Below are positions 32,517 through 40,204 of a stretch of 64,000 nt of DNA, in pieces (position 1 is the first letter of the stretch; each line of letters begins with the position of its first letter). The notes under the pieces were generated by a model. The model was not told where the DNA came from and searched no databases. It saw only the letters and a list, made by a program, of their open reading frames with translations. The DNA is from Sphingobium_A sp965228065 (GTDB taxonomy: Bacteria > Pseudomonadota > Alphaproteobacteria > Sphingomonadales > Sphingomonadaceae). The stretch covers positions 1,240,001-1,304,000 of the forward strand of contig OZ245788.1 of the NCBI GenBank assembly GCA_965228065.1, given 5' to 3'. Both the position numbers and the translations under genes were made by a program.

Positions 32517-33848
32517 ATGGCGAGTTCGGCGAGTCCAGACGATATCCCCACGGGCAGTACGCCCGCATTTTCGACGACGTCGGGCTATCGCCGATATCTT
32601 TTCATCCTGTTGTTATGCGTCTCGACGCTCAACTATCTCGACCGTCAGGTCATCAACATCCTGGTCGAGCCGATCAAGCACGAGCTCGGGCTGGCGGACT
32701 GGCAGCTCGGCCTGCTGTCCGGGCTGAGTTTCGCGCTCTTCTACTCGGTGCTCGGCCTGCCCATCGCGCGGCTGGCAGACCGGTCGAACCGGCCGGTCAT
32801 CATCGGCGTCTCACTGCTCGTCTGGAGCGGCTTCACCGCGCTGTGCGGCGTGGCGCAGAATTTCTCGCACCTGCTGCTCGCGCGGATCGGCGTGGGCTGC
32901 GGCGAGGCGGGCGGCGGCCCTCCCGGCCAGTCGCTGATCTCGGACTATACGACGCCGCAGAACCGGGCATCCGCGCTCGCCTTCTTCTCGCTGGGCAGTC
33001 CGCTCGGTGCGCTGCTCGGCCTCGGCATGGGCGCGATCCTGGCGGATATGCTCGGCTGGCGCATGGCCTTCTTCATCGCGGGCGTTCCCGGCATCCTGCT
33101 GGGCCTGATCATCATCGCGACGATCAAGGAACCACGCTCGACCATGCCAGTCGCCAGCGTCCAGCGCGCGACAGTGCGCGAGGCCTGGGACGAGCTGAAG
33201 ACCAAGCGGACCTTCTGGTGGATCTGCGCCGCCGGCGCCGCCACGTCGATCGCGACCTATGGCCAGGGCGCATTCTGGGGCTCGTTCTTCCTGCGCGTTC
33301 ACGGCCCCGAGATTTCGGCGATGGGCTGGTCGATGGGCGCGCTTGCCGTGGTCGGCCTCTCGCTGGGCGTGGTGAAGGGAATTGTCGGCGTCGTCGGCGT
33401 GCTGACCGGCGGGATGATCACCGATCGGCTCGTGAAGAAGGACCTGCGCGGTTATTGCACCGTGCCGGCCATCGCGTTGATGCTGGCTTCGCCGACTTTC
33501 GTGCTGGTGATGATCGCGCCCAGTTTCGCGTCGGCGATGTCGCTGCTGGTGCTGCCCGTCTTCTTCAGCACGTTGATCTTCGGCCCATCGTTCGCGGCGG
33601 TGCAAACCATGGTCTCGCCGGGTACGCGCGCGACGGCGGCGGCGATCCTGATGTTCATCCTGACGCTCACCGGCCTCGGCTTCGGCCCGCTGCTGATCGG
33701 CGGCCTTTCGGACCTGATCGGAAGATCGCTTGGTTCGGCGGAAGGCCTGCGCTGGGCGCTGCTCGCCACCGCACCCGCCAATTTCATCGCGGGCATCTGC
33801 TACTGGATCGGCCGTCGAACGCTGATCGCCGATCTGCAACCGCATTGA
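32517..33848 (+). CDS. MFS transporter of the catabolic island
   Basis: A 443-residue major facilitator with about 12 membrane segments. Segment 1 carries LCVSTLNYLDRQVINIL and the loop LADRSNRP; segment 4-5 has GVGCGEAGGGPPGQSLISDY, the pattern of spinster/hexuronate-like carriers common in sphingomonad catabolic clusters. ATG at 32517 follows AAGGAGAG. It heads a plus-strand operon with old yellow enzyme, amidohydrolase-like protein and three SDR-type proteins, so it probably imports the operon's substrate. Confidence 0.9.
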   Translation: MASSASPDDIPTGSTPAFSTTSGYRRYLFILLLCVSTLNYLDRQVINILVEPIKHELGLADWQLGLLSGLSFALFYSVLGLPIARLADRSNRPVIIGVSLLVWSGFTALCGVAQNFSHLLLARIGVGCGEAGGGPPGQSLISDYTTPQNRASALAFFSLGSPLGALLGLGMGAILADMLGWRMAFFIAGVPGILLGLIIIATIKEPRSTMPVASVQRATVREAWDELKTKRTFWWICAAGAATSIATYGQGAFWGSFFLRVHGPEISAMGWSMGALAVVGLSLGVVKGIVGVVGVLTGGMITDRLVKKDLRGYCTVPAIALMLASPTFVLVMIAPSFASAMSLLVLPVFFSTLIFGPSFAAVQTMVSPGTRATAAAILMFILTLTGLGFGPLLIGGLSDLIGRSLGSAEGLRWALLATAPANFIAGICYWIGRRTLIADLQPH

Positions 33849-33871
33849 GCGATTACGCCGGACAAAAGATC

Positions 33872-34966
33872 ATGACACTCGACAGCCTGTTTCAGCCCTG
33901 GTCGCTGGGGAGTTTGCACCTGCCGACCCGCCTGGTGATGGCGCCGATGACGCGAGCCTTCTCGCCCGGCGGCGTTCCAGGCGACGATGTCGTCGACTAT
34001 TATCGCAGACGCGCCGAAAACGAGGTCGGACTGATCATCACCGAGGGGGCCGCGATCGATCATCCCGCGGCGGTGAGCAACCCGTCGATCCCGCGATTCC
34101 ACGGCGAGGCAGTTCTGGCCGGCTGGGCAAGGGTGGTCGATGCGGTTCACGCAGCAGGTGCGCGCATCTTCCCGCAGCTCTGGCATGTCGGCGGCGCGTT
34201 CAATCCCGTGCTGAGCGGCGACCCCACGCTCGAACCGGTTTCACCCTCCGGACTGTTCGGCCCGGGGCAGCCCGCCGGCCGAGCCTTGTCCGGCACAGAA
34301 ATAGACGACCTGATCGCTGCTTATGGCGACGCCGCAGCATCCGCGCGCGCGATCGGCTGCGACGGCATCGAACTGCATTTCGCCCATGGCTATCTCGCCG
34401 ACCAGTTCTTCTGGTCCGAAACCAATCTGCGCGACGACGACTATGGCGCCGTCCGCACACGCTTTGCTGAGCGCGCCATCGCCGAATGCCGGCGCAGGAC
34501 TGCACCCGATTTCCCGATCTGCCTGCGCTTCTCGCAATGGAAGCTGCAGAATTACGATGCGAAGCCGTTCGCCACGCCGGACGATCTGGCACGGTTCCTG
34601 GCCCCGCTGACCGCGGCGGGGGTCGACATCTTCCACTGTTCGACGCGTCGTTTCTGGACGCCCGAGTTCGAGGGCTCCCCCCTCAACCTGGCCGGCTGGA
34701 CGAAGCGCCTTAGCGGCAAACCGGTGATCACCGTGGGTTCGGTGGGGCTGGACGAGGAGTTCCTGGTGACGCGGACCGGCATCGATACCAGCGCCGATAC
34801 CGTACATCTCGATCGTCTCGCGGAGATGCTGGAGACCGGCGAAGTCGATTTGGTCGCAGTCGGCCGCGCGCTGATCGGCGACGCGGAATGGGGCCGTAAG
34901 GTCCGCACCGCGCGCTTCGACGACATCGCACGATATTCAAAGGCGGGTGAGACCGTTCTGGCCTGA
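33872..34966 (+). CDS. Old yellow enzyme family NADH:flavin oxidoreductase
   Basis: A 364-residue FMN-binding TIM barrel. The start MTLDSLFQPWSLGSLHLPTRLVMAPMTR matches the OYE N-terminus; a much longer open frame upstream is the shadow of the MFS gene. The signature FAHGYLADQFFWSETNLRDDDYG corresponds to the family block HGYL..QF.SP..N.R.D.YG, with FW in place of LS. Family members reduce activated C=C bonds of enones with NAD(P)H. It lies 23 bp after the transporter gene. A role in reducing an unsaturated ring ketone is a reasonable guess. Confidence 0.92.
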   Translation: MTLDSLFQPWSLGSLHLPTRLVMAPMTRAFSPGGVPGDDVVDYYRRRAENEVGLIITEGAAIDHPAAVSNPSIPRFHGEAVLAGWARVVDAVHAAGARIFPQLWHVGGAFNPVLSGDPTLEPVSPSGLFGPGQPAGRALSGTEIDDLIAAYGDAAASARAIGCDGIELHFAHGYLADQFFWSETNLRDDDYGAVRTRFAERAIAECRRRTAPDFPICLRFSQWKLQNYDAKPFATPDDLARFLAPLTAAGVDIFHCSTRRFWTPEFEGSPLNLAGWTKRLSGKPVITVGSVGLDEEFLVTRTGIDTSADTVHLDRLAEMLETGEVDLVAVGRALIGDAEWGRKVRTARFDDIARYSKAGETVLA

Positions 34967-34992
34967 CCCCAAAAGCCAAGCAGGAGAGAAAA

Positions 34993-35817
34993 ATGCCGTT
35001 GATCGATTTCCGCGCGCGTCCAAACACGTCCGAGATCATGTCGCTTTACGACCAGCCAGGCCGCGAATTTCACTGGAAGCGCTGGGATTGCGCGCCACCG
35101 CCCAAGATCGAGCTGCCGGAGTTCATGGACAATCTGGCGGCGGCCGGCGTCGATCGCGCGGTCGTGACCGGCCGGCAGGTGATCCGCGACGGCTCGGTCG
35201 CGTTCGGGATCAGCAACGACTGGCTGAACGGCGTGGTCGACCAATATCCGGACACGCTGATCGGCTTTGCCGGCATCGACATTTCCGGTGGCGACGCCGC
35301 GGTGCGCGAGATCGAGCGCGCGGTGAACGAACTGGGCATGAAGGGCATCTCGATCGACCCCTTCACCGCCAAGCTCTATCCGAACGATCGCGCAGTCTAT
35401 CCGGTCTATGAAAAGGCGGCGGAGCTCGGCATTCCGGTCGTCACCACCGTCGGCCCGCTGGTCGGCAAGTTTGGCGATCCCTATCATTTCGACGAACCGA
35501 CCCAGGATTTCCCGACGGTCAACTTCATCTATTCGCATGCGGTCTGGCCGCAAGTGCTCGACTGGCTCGCGCTCGCCTATCGCCGCCCCAACGTCTATCT
35601 CGAACCTTCGATCTACTGGATCAATCCGGGGTGCGACGCGATGTGGATCGCCGCCAACGGCGCGCTCTCCGATCAGATTCTCTATGCCAGCGCCTTCCCG
35701 TTCGCATCGCTCGATTCCATGCAGAAGATCCGCGCGCGGTGGAGCTGGAGCGACGAGGCCTGGCATAAATTCACCTATGCCAATGCGGCGCGTATCCTGG
35801 GCCTGGACGGCGTGTGA
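34993..35817 (+). CDS. Amidohydrolase-like (PF04909 type) protein with altered metal site
   Basis: A 274-residue TIM-barrel protein resembling the ACMSD/amidohydrolase-2 family. The usual IDxHxH opening reads LIDFRARP, so both first metal ligands are Arg, and the late GSDYPF motif reads ASAFPF, so the metal/catalytic Asp is Ala. One His remains in IYSHAVWP. It is therefore probably metal-free and either works by another chemistry or has lost activity. Good ribosome site (AGGAGAG). It is followed by an SDR whose GTG start overlaps the stop. Conserved operon position argues against simple decay. Confidence 0.85.
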   Translation: MPLIDFRARPNTSEIMSLYDQPGREFHWKRWDCAPPPKIELPEFMDNLAAAGVDRAVVTGRQVIRDGSVAFGISNDWLNGVVDQYPDTLIGFAGIDISGGDAAVREIERAVNELGMKGISIDPFTAKLYPNDRAVYPVYEKAAELGIPVVTTVGPLVGKFGDPYHFDEPTQDFPTVNFIYSHAVWPQVLDWLALAYRRPNVYLEPSIYWINPGCDAMWIAANGALSDQILYASAFPFASLDSMQKIRARWSWSDEAWHKFTYANAARILGLDGV

Positions 35818-36527
35818 GCGAAAAGCGGCTCGCCCTGGTGACCGGTGCCGCGCGCGGCATCGGCCGGGCGATCGCGGCACGGCTGGCCGATGACGGCTGG
35901 CGCGTGCTGGCGACCGACCGGGATGTCGCGCCGCTCGACACCGAGCGCGACAACTTCCTTGTCGAGCCGCTTGACGTCGCCGATCGCCCCGCCGTCGCCG
36001 CTTTGCTCGATCGACACGGCCCGCCCGATCTGACCGTGTGCAATGCCGGCATCAGCGGCGCACTGCATCCGCTGGGCGAGATGCCGCGCGCGGCGTTCGA
36101 GGCGGTGCTGCGCGTCAACCTGCTGGGATGTTTCGTCGTCGCGCAAGAATCGGCGCACCGCATGGCGCCGGGCAGCGCGATCGTCATGATCGCGTCCCGA
36201 TCCTATCTGACCAGTGCCAACGCGACGCATTACGGCATGACCAAGGGCGGCGTGGTGGGCCTGATGCGCGCGATGGCCAGCACCTATCGCTGGCGCGGGA
36301 TCAGCGTGAACGCGGTCTCGCCGGGCCTGACCGATACCGAGATATTGCGCTCGCTGCCCACCGACCATGTCGGCCGCATGGCGGCGCTCGAACCCGGCGG
36401 CGCACCGATCGATCCGGCGATGATGGCGGGAGCGGTCGCGCATCTCGCATCGCCCGCCGGCCGGCGGATGCGCGGTCAGAATCTGCTGGTGGACGACGGA
36501 AAATCGATCGGGATCATGCCATGGTGA
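35814..36527 (+). CDS. SDR-family oxidoreductase
   Basis: A 237-residue classical short-chain dehydrogenase. Cofactor motif TGAARGIG near the N-terminus, NAG in VCNAGIS, catalytic Ser in MIASRSYL and YGMTK (YxxxK). Asp after beta-2 (ATDRD) predicts NAD(H) use. GTG start overlaps the stop of the amidohydrolase-like gene. Probably oxidises or reduces a ring or side-chain alcohol/ketone of the operon's substrate. Confidence 0.92.
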   Translation: MSEKRLALVTGAARGIGRAIAARLADDGWRVLATDRDVAPLDTERDNFLVEPLDVADRPAVAALLDRHGPPDLTVCNAGISGALHPLGEMPRAAFEAVLRVNLLGCFVVAQESAHRMAPGSAIVMIASRSYLTSANATHYGMTKGGVVGLMRAMASTYRWRGISVNAVSPGLTDTEILRSLPTDHVGRMAALEPGGAPIDPAMMAGAVAHLASPAGRRMRGQNLLVDDGKSIGIMPW

Positions 36528-37069
36528 TACGCGCCGCCCTGTTCGGACGACCGGACGATCGTTCGAACGAGATTTTCGAGACATTGTGCGCGGACGGCGC
36601 CTTCGTCCTGGCGGATCAGGGGCCGATCGACGCCGCCATCGTCGCAGCGCCCGACAGCCAGGAACGCCACGAATTCGCGGATATCGACGATGCCGACTTC
36701 ATCCGGCTCTGCGTCGACCCGCTGATCGATCTGGAAGCCGCCACGGCCGCGGCGCTGGCCCGGCTGATCCCCGGCGGGGCGATCCTGTTCGTCGGCACCG
36801 ACGCGCATCTCGGTCAGCCCGACGCCGCGCCGCAATCCGCGGCCAGCGGCGCATTGATGACGCTGGCCCGATCGATCGCGGTGCGCGACCCGGCGCTTCG
36901 AGCCAACCTGATCCTGCTGCCCTATGAGGCGGACCGCCACGGCCCGGCGACCGCTGCCGATGCGGCGCGGATCGCGGCGCCCTTGCTCATGGCTCCCTCA
37001 CTCACCGGCCAGGCGATCTATGTCGACGACGGCGCACATCTGACCGCGCGCCATGTGGGGCGCCGATGA
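36521..37069 (+). CDS. Degenerate SDR-like protein without cofactor motif
   Basis: A 182-residue protein that aligns with the second half of SDRs: AILFVGTDAHLG at the Ser strand, a SAASGALMTLARSIAVRD helix at the YxxxK position, and an ending GQAIYVDDG that copies the SDR C-terminus GQ.I.VDGG. There is no TGxxxGxG and no YxxxK, so dehydrogenase activity is not expected. It is sandwiched between two complete SDR genes with 7-bp and 4-bp overlaps. It may be a structural partner of one of them. ATG at 36521 was chosen; GTG at 36524 is equally possible. Confidence 0.8.
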   Translation: MVIRAALFGRPDDRSNEIFETLCADGAFVLADQGPIDAAIVAAPDSQERHEFADIDDADFIRLCVDPLIDLEAATAAALARLIPGGAILFVGTDAHLGQPDAAPQSAASGALMTLARSIAVRDPALRANLILLPYEADRHGPATAADAARIAAPLLMAPSLTGQAIYVDDGAHLTARHVGRR

Positions 37070-37824
37070 GCGCGCCCGCATTTGCCGGCCGCGTCGCGAT
37101 CGTCACCGGCGCATCGCGCGGCCTGGGCGCGGAGATCGCCCGGCGACTGGCGGCCGAAGGCGCGGCGGTCGCGGCGATCGACCTGAAAGAGGAATGGGCG
37201 CAGGGCACCGTCGACGCGATCCGCGCCGATGGCGGCCGGGCGATCGCGGTCGGCGCCGACGTGTCGTCGCGCGATGCGATGCACGATGCGGTTGCCCGTA
37301 CGCTGCGCGAACTCGGCGCGGCGGACATCCTGGTCAACAACGCGATGTGGAACCGTTATGCGCCGATCGCCGCGATCGACGAGGCGGATGCCGATCGCAT
37401 GTTCGGCGTGGGGCTGGGCGGGATCGTCTGGGGGATTCAGGCGGTCGTGCCGGCCATGGCGGGGCGCGGCGGATCGATCGTCAACATCGCATCGGTCGCA
37501 GCGAAGGTCGGCATGGCCAATGCGCTGCTCTATTGCGGGGTCAAGGCGGGCGTGGAGGGACTGACCCGCGCGGCGTCGGTGGAGCTCGGCGGCGCCGGCA
37601 TCCGCGTGAACGCGGTCGCGCCGTCGACCGTCGCGACCGAAGGCGTGCGTGCGATGCTTGACGAGGATCGGCTGGATCAGCGCGCGCGCCAGACGCCCCT
37701 CGGGCGGCTGGGCGAGCCGGGCGACATCGCCGATGCGGTGCTGTTCCTTGCGTCCGATCGTGCGGCGTTCGTGACGGGGCAGACCATCTATGTCGACGGC
37801 GGGATCGGCCACGCCCTCGCCTGA
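37066..37824 (+). CDS. SDR-family oxidoreductase
   Basis: A 252-residue classical SDR. TGASRGLG cofactor motif, Asp in AIDLKEE after beta-2 (NAD preference), NNA in LVNNAMW, catalytic Ser in NIASVAA and YCGVK (YxxxK), ending GQTIYVDGG. The ATG overlaps the stop of the degenerate SDR-like gene. Last gene of the MFS-OYE-amidohydrolase-SDR operon; a complex multi-arm hairpin follows. Likely acts on an alcohol/ketone intermediate, or as an FabG-like beta-ketoacyl step. Confidence 0.92.
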   Translation: MSAPAFAGRVAIVTGASRGLGAEIARRLAAEGAAVAAIDLKEEWAQGTVDAIRADGGRAIAVGADVSSRDAMHDAVARTLRELGAADILVNNAMWNRYAPIAAIDEADADRMFGVGLGGIVWGIQAVVPAMAGRGGSIVNIASVAAKVGMANALLYCGVKAGVEGLTRAASVELGGAGIRVNAVAPSTVATEGVRAMLDEDRLDQRARQTPLGRLGEPGDIADAVLFLASDRAAFVTGQTIYVDGGIGHALA

Positions 37825-37830
37825 ACGCCG

Positions 37831-37900
37831 GAGCCCGTTCGAGAAAGCGCGAAAGAGCGCTTTCTTGAGCGGGCTGGTACCGGCTTTCTCAAACGGGCTC
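37831..37900. terminator. Three-arm alternative hairpin between convergent genes
   Basis: Arm 1 (37832-37850) can pair with arm 2 (37857-37875; 17 of 19 positions) or, over 37831-37847, with arm 3 (37884-37900; 16 of 17). The two pairings exclude each other. It fills the gap between a plus-strand SDR and the minus-strand rhodanese, ending one base before the rhodanese stop. Likely a bidirectional terminator; a choice between folds is possible. Confidence 0.7.
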
Positions 37901-39463
37901 TCAGATCACGAAGAAGCCGTGCGTACCGTCCTTCTCGAGCTGCGCCACCAGTCCATATTCCCAGTCGAGATAGGCCTGCATCGCGCTTTCGGGATTGTCC
38001 GTGCCTTCATAGGGCCGGCGATAGACATCGTCGGCAACCACCAGCGCCTCTCCGTCGCCCGCCTCGAGCGCGCGGCCGCTTTCGATCCAGGCGGCGTTTC
38101 CGCCGGTAAGCGCGCGGACCGTCCGGCCGAGCTGCCCGGACAGCTCCGCCGCGACGAAGCGCGCGAGATAGCCGTCGTCCGAAGTGACGACGACATCGCC
38201 GGTGCCGAGCGCGGGCAGGATCTCGTCCAGCCGATTGCGCATTGCAAAGGCGGCCCCGGGAATATGACCGCGGCGATAGACGGGGCTGGTCGATACGTCG
38301 ATCAGGCGGACCGATCCGAGTTCATCGTCGAGCGCCGCGCAATCGATCTCGGCAATCTCAGGCGCCTCGGGACGCGGCCCCGGCCCGATACCGACCTCAA
38401 GAGCGCCATCGAAACCGCCGTCGAGCACATAGACGTCCCAGTCCATCTGCGCGAGCCACGAAGCCGACATGTCGGCACGCGGGCCGATATCGTCGGCCAG
38501 GACGATGCGCGCACCGCGAACGGCGGCGACGGCGTCGGTTTCCTGGACGAGCTGCCCGCCAGGTACATTGCGGAATCCCGGAATATGGCCGGCCGCATAT
38601 TCCTCGGGCGGGCGCACGTCGAAGCAATAGAGGGTGCGCCCGGCCTCGGCCGCCAGACCGGCGAGATCGTCCGCATCGATATGCTTTGCCCCGGCGCGAT
38701 AGGACACCGCACGCGCGGCATCGCGGGCGATCGTTTCCGCGTCCGCATCCACCTCCGGAAAGCGTCCCTCCTTGCCATGTTCCAGCACCTGCCCGGCCAG
38801 CTTCCAGCCGATCGTGCCGTTGCGCAGCGCCATGATGGGATTGGGCAGGCCGGCATTGATCAGCGACTGGGTGCCGATGATGCTGCGCGTCCGCCCGGCG
38901 CAGTTGACGATGATCGTCGTCGACGGATCGGGCGCGATCGTGCGAGCGCGCAGCACCAGTTCGGCGCCCGGCACGCTGATCCCGCGCGGAATGCTCATGT
39001 TGCGATATTCGTCGAAGCGCCGCGCATCGAGCACGACCAGATTGTCTTCGCCTTCGATCAGCGCCTTGGCATCGGGCGCGGCGATCGACGGCGTATGCCG
39101 GCGGCTCTCCACCAGCTCGCCGAACGCCTTGCTGGCCGAATTGACGTCCTGGAACAACTCGTAGCCGGCATCGCGCCAACCGGAGAGGCCGCCCTCCAGC
39201 GCGCTTACATCGCTATAGCCCAGCGCGCCGAGCCGCTCGATCGCGACCGGCACATAACCCTCGCCATCGTCATAGACGATGATCGGCGTATCCCGGCGCG
39301 GCACCATCGCGAAGATGCGCGCTTCGATCTGGCCGAGCGGCAACGACGATGCGAACAGCGGGTGATCGAGCGCGTAGGGCGCCTCCCCCCGCAGGTCGAG
39401 GATCGCGATCTCCCGCCGCGCGATCAGATCGTGGCGGATCGTTTGCGGCGAGCGCAGTTTCAT
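37901..39463 (-). CDS. Four-domain rhodanese (sulfurtransferase-like) protein
   Basis: A 520-residue protein built of four rhodanese-like domains (about 1-105, 125-235, 255-360, 370-480). Only domain 2 keeps the active-site Cys (Cys188 in IIVNCAGRTRS). The equivalent loops read VYDDGEG in domain 1, LADDIGP in domain 3 and TSDDGYL in domain 4. CDC25/rhodanese hallmarks such as GHIPG recur in domains 3 and 4. It would move sulfane sulfur from one Cys, with three non-catalytic domains for binding. The start overlaps the stop of the thiol dioxygenase gene (ATGA), so the two act together in thiol-sulfur oxidation. Confidence 0.9.
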   Translation of the reverse strand: MKLRSPQTIRHDLIARREIAILDLRGEAPYALDHPLFASSLPLGQIEARIFAMVPRRDTPIIVYDDGEGYVPVAIERLGALGYSDVSALEGGLSGWRDAGYELFQDVNSASKAFGELVESRRHTPSIAAPDAKALIEGEDNLVVLDARRFDEYRNMSIPRGISVPGAELVLRARTIAPDPSTTIIVNCAGRTRSIIGTQSLINAGLPNPIMALRNGTIGWKLAGQVLEHGKEGRFPEVDADAETIARDAARAVSYRAGAKHIDADDLAGLAAEAGRTLYCFDVRPPEEYAAGHIPGFRNVPGGQLVQETDAVAAVRGARIVLADDIGPRADMSASWLAQMDWDVYVLDGGFDGALEVGIGPGPRPEAPEIAEIDCAALDDELGSVRLIDVSTSPVYRRGHIPGAAFAMRNRLDEILPALGTGDVVVTSDDGYLARFVAAELSGQLGRTVRALTGGNAAWIESGRALEAGDGEALVVADDVYRRPYEGTDNPESAMQAYLDWEYGLVAQLEKDGTHGFFVI

Positions 39464-40056
39464 TCGCGATTTCCTGTCCAGTCGGTGGGCGTCGCGCTTG
39501 CGCTATAGCCCGAAATGAAGGTGCGGACGCCGCCGTCCGCATCGAAGGTGTGGCGTTTCACCGCGCCGATATCCGCGCCATAGACATGGATGGAGATCGA
39601 TACGTCGTTATCGACATTGGTGACTTGGTGGATGTCGCCTTCGGTGGGTGACAGCCGGTCGATATCGCCGGGCAGCAGCAGCTGCGCAGCACCGTCGGGA
39701 CGCAGTACGCCACCATCGTCCCGATCGTAGCGCTGGGATGCTTCGCTGCCGCGCAGCACGCCCACCAGCCCCCAGACGGTATGATCGTGAATCGGCGTCG
39801 CCTGCCCCGGCCCCCAGACGAAACTCACCACACTCAGCCGTCCGGCAGGGTCGCGATGCAGTAGATGCTGCTGATAGCGCTGCGGATCGGGTACGGCGAA
39901 TGCGTCGGGCAACCAGTCGTCGACAGCGACTAGCGCCGCCAATGCCGCTTCGCCGCGATCGAGCAGTTCGGTTTCAGGCGAAGGATCATTCGCAAGGGCG
40001 ACCATCTGCGCCAGGAAATGATCCCATCGAAGTCGCCCCTCGGATGATATCGTCAT
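39460..40056 (-). CDS. Thiol dioxygenase (cysteine/3-mercaptopropionate dioxygenase family)
   Basis: A 198-residue cupin dioxygenase. Iron ligands are His90 and His92 in TPIHDHTVWG and His143 in DIHQVTN, as in cysteine dioxygenase. Bacterial members act on L-cysteine or 3-mercaptopropionate, giving the sulfinate; the choice cannot be made by eye. ATG at 40056 preferred; GTG three codons upstream is possible. Its stop overlaps the rhodanese ATG. Divergent from the GlcD-type oxidase. With the rhodanese it forms a sulfur module inside the catabolic island. Confidence 0.9.
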   Translation of the reverse strand: MTISSEGRLRWDHFLAQMVALANDPSPETELLDRGEAALAALVAVDDWLPDAFAVPDPQRYQQHLLHRDPAGRLSVVSFVWGPGQATPIHDHTVWGLVGVLRGSEASQRYDRDDGGVLRPDGAAQLLLPGDIDRLSPTEGDIHQVTNVDNDVSISIHVYGADIGAVKRHTFDADGGVRTFISGYSASATPTDWTGNRE

Positions 40057-40204
40057 GCGCGTCACTCTATCGCCTCCATGGCATCCGGCAACTTCGTGAC
40101 ACCGCACCGGCGGATATCCCATCCGCGATAACGGGCACATTCAGGCCGGTCTCGCCTCATCCGATCCGCGCCGGCGACTATGGAGCGGTCTCAAGGACGG
40201 AACG

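Noticed and set aside
32615..33871. Fusion protein upstream of the old yellow enzyme (783 residues)
   Set aside because: The added part is an Arg-rich shadow of the MFS gene; the enzyme's own ATG fits the family N-terminus.
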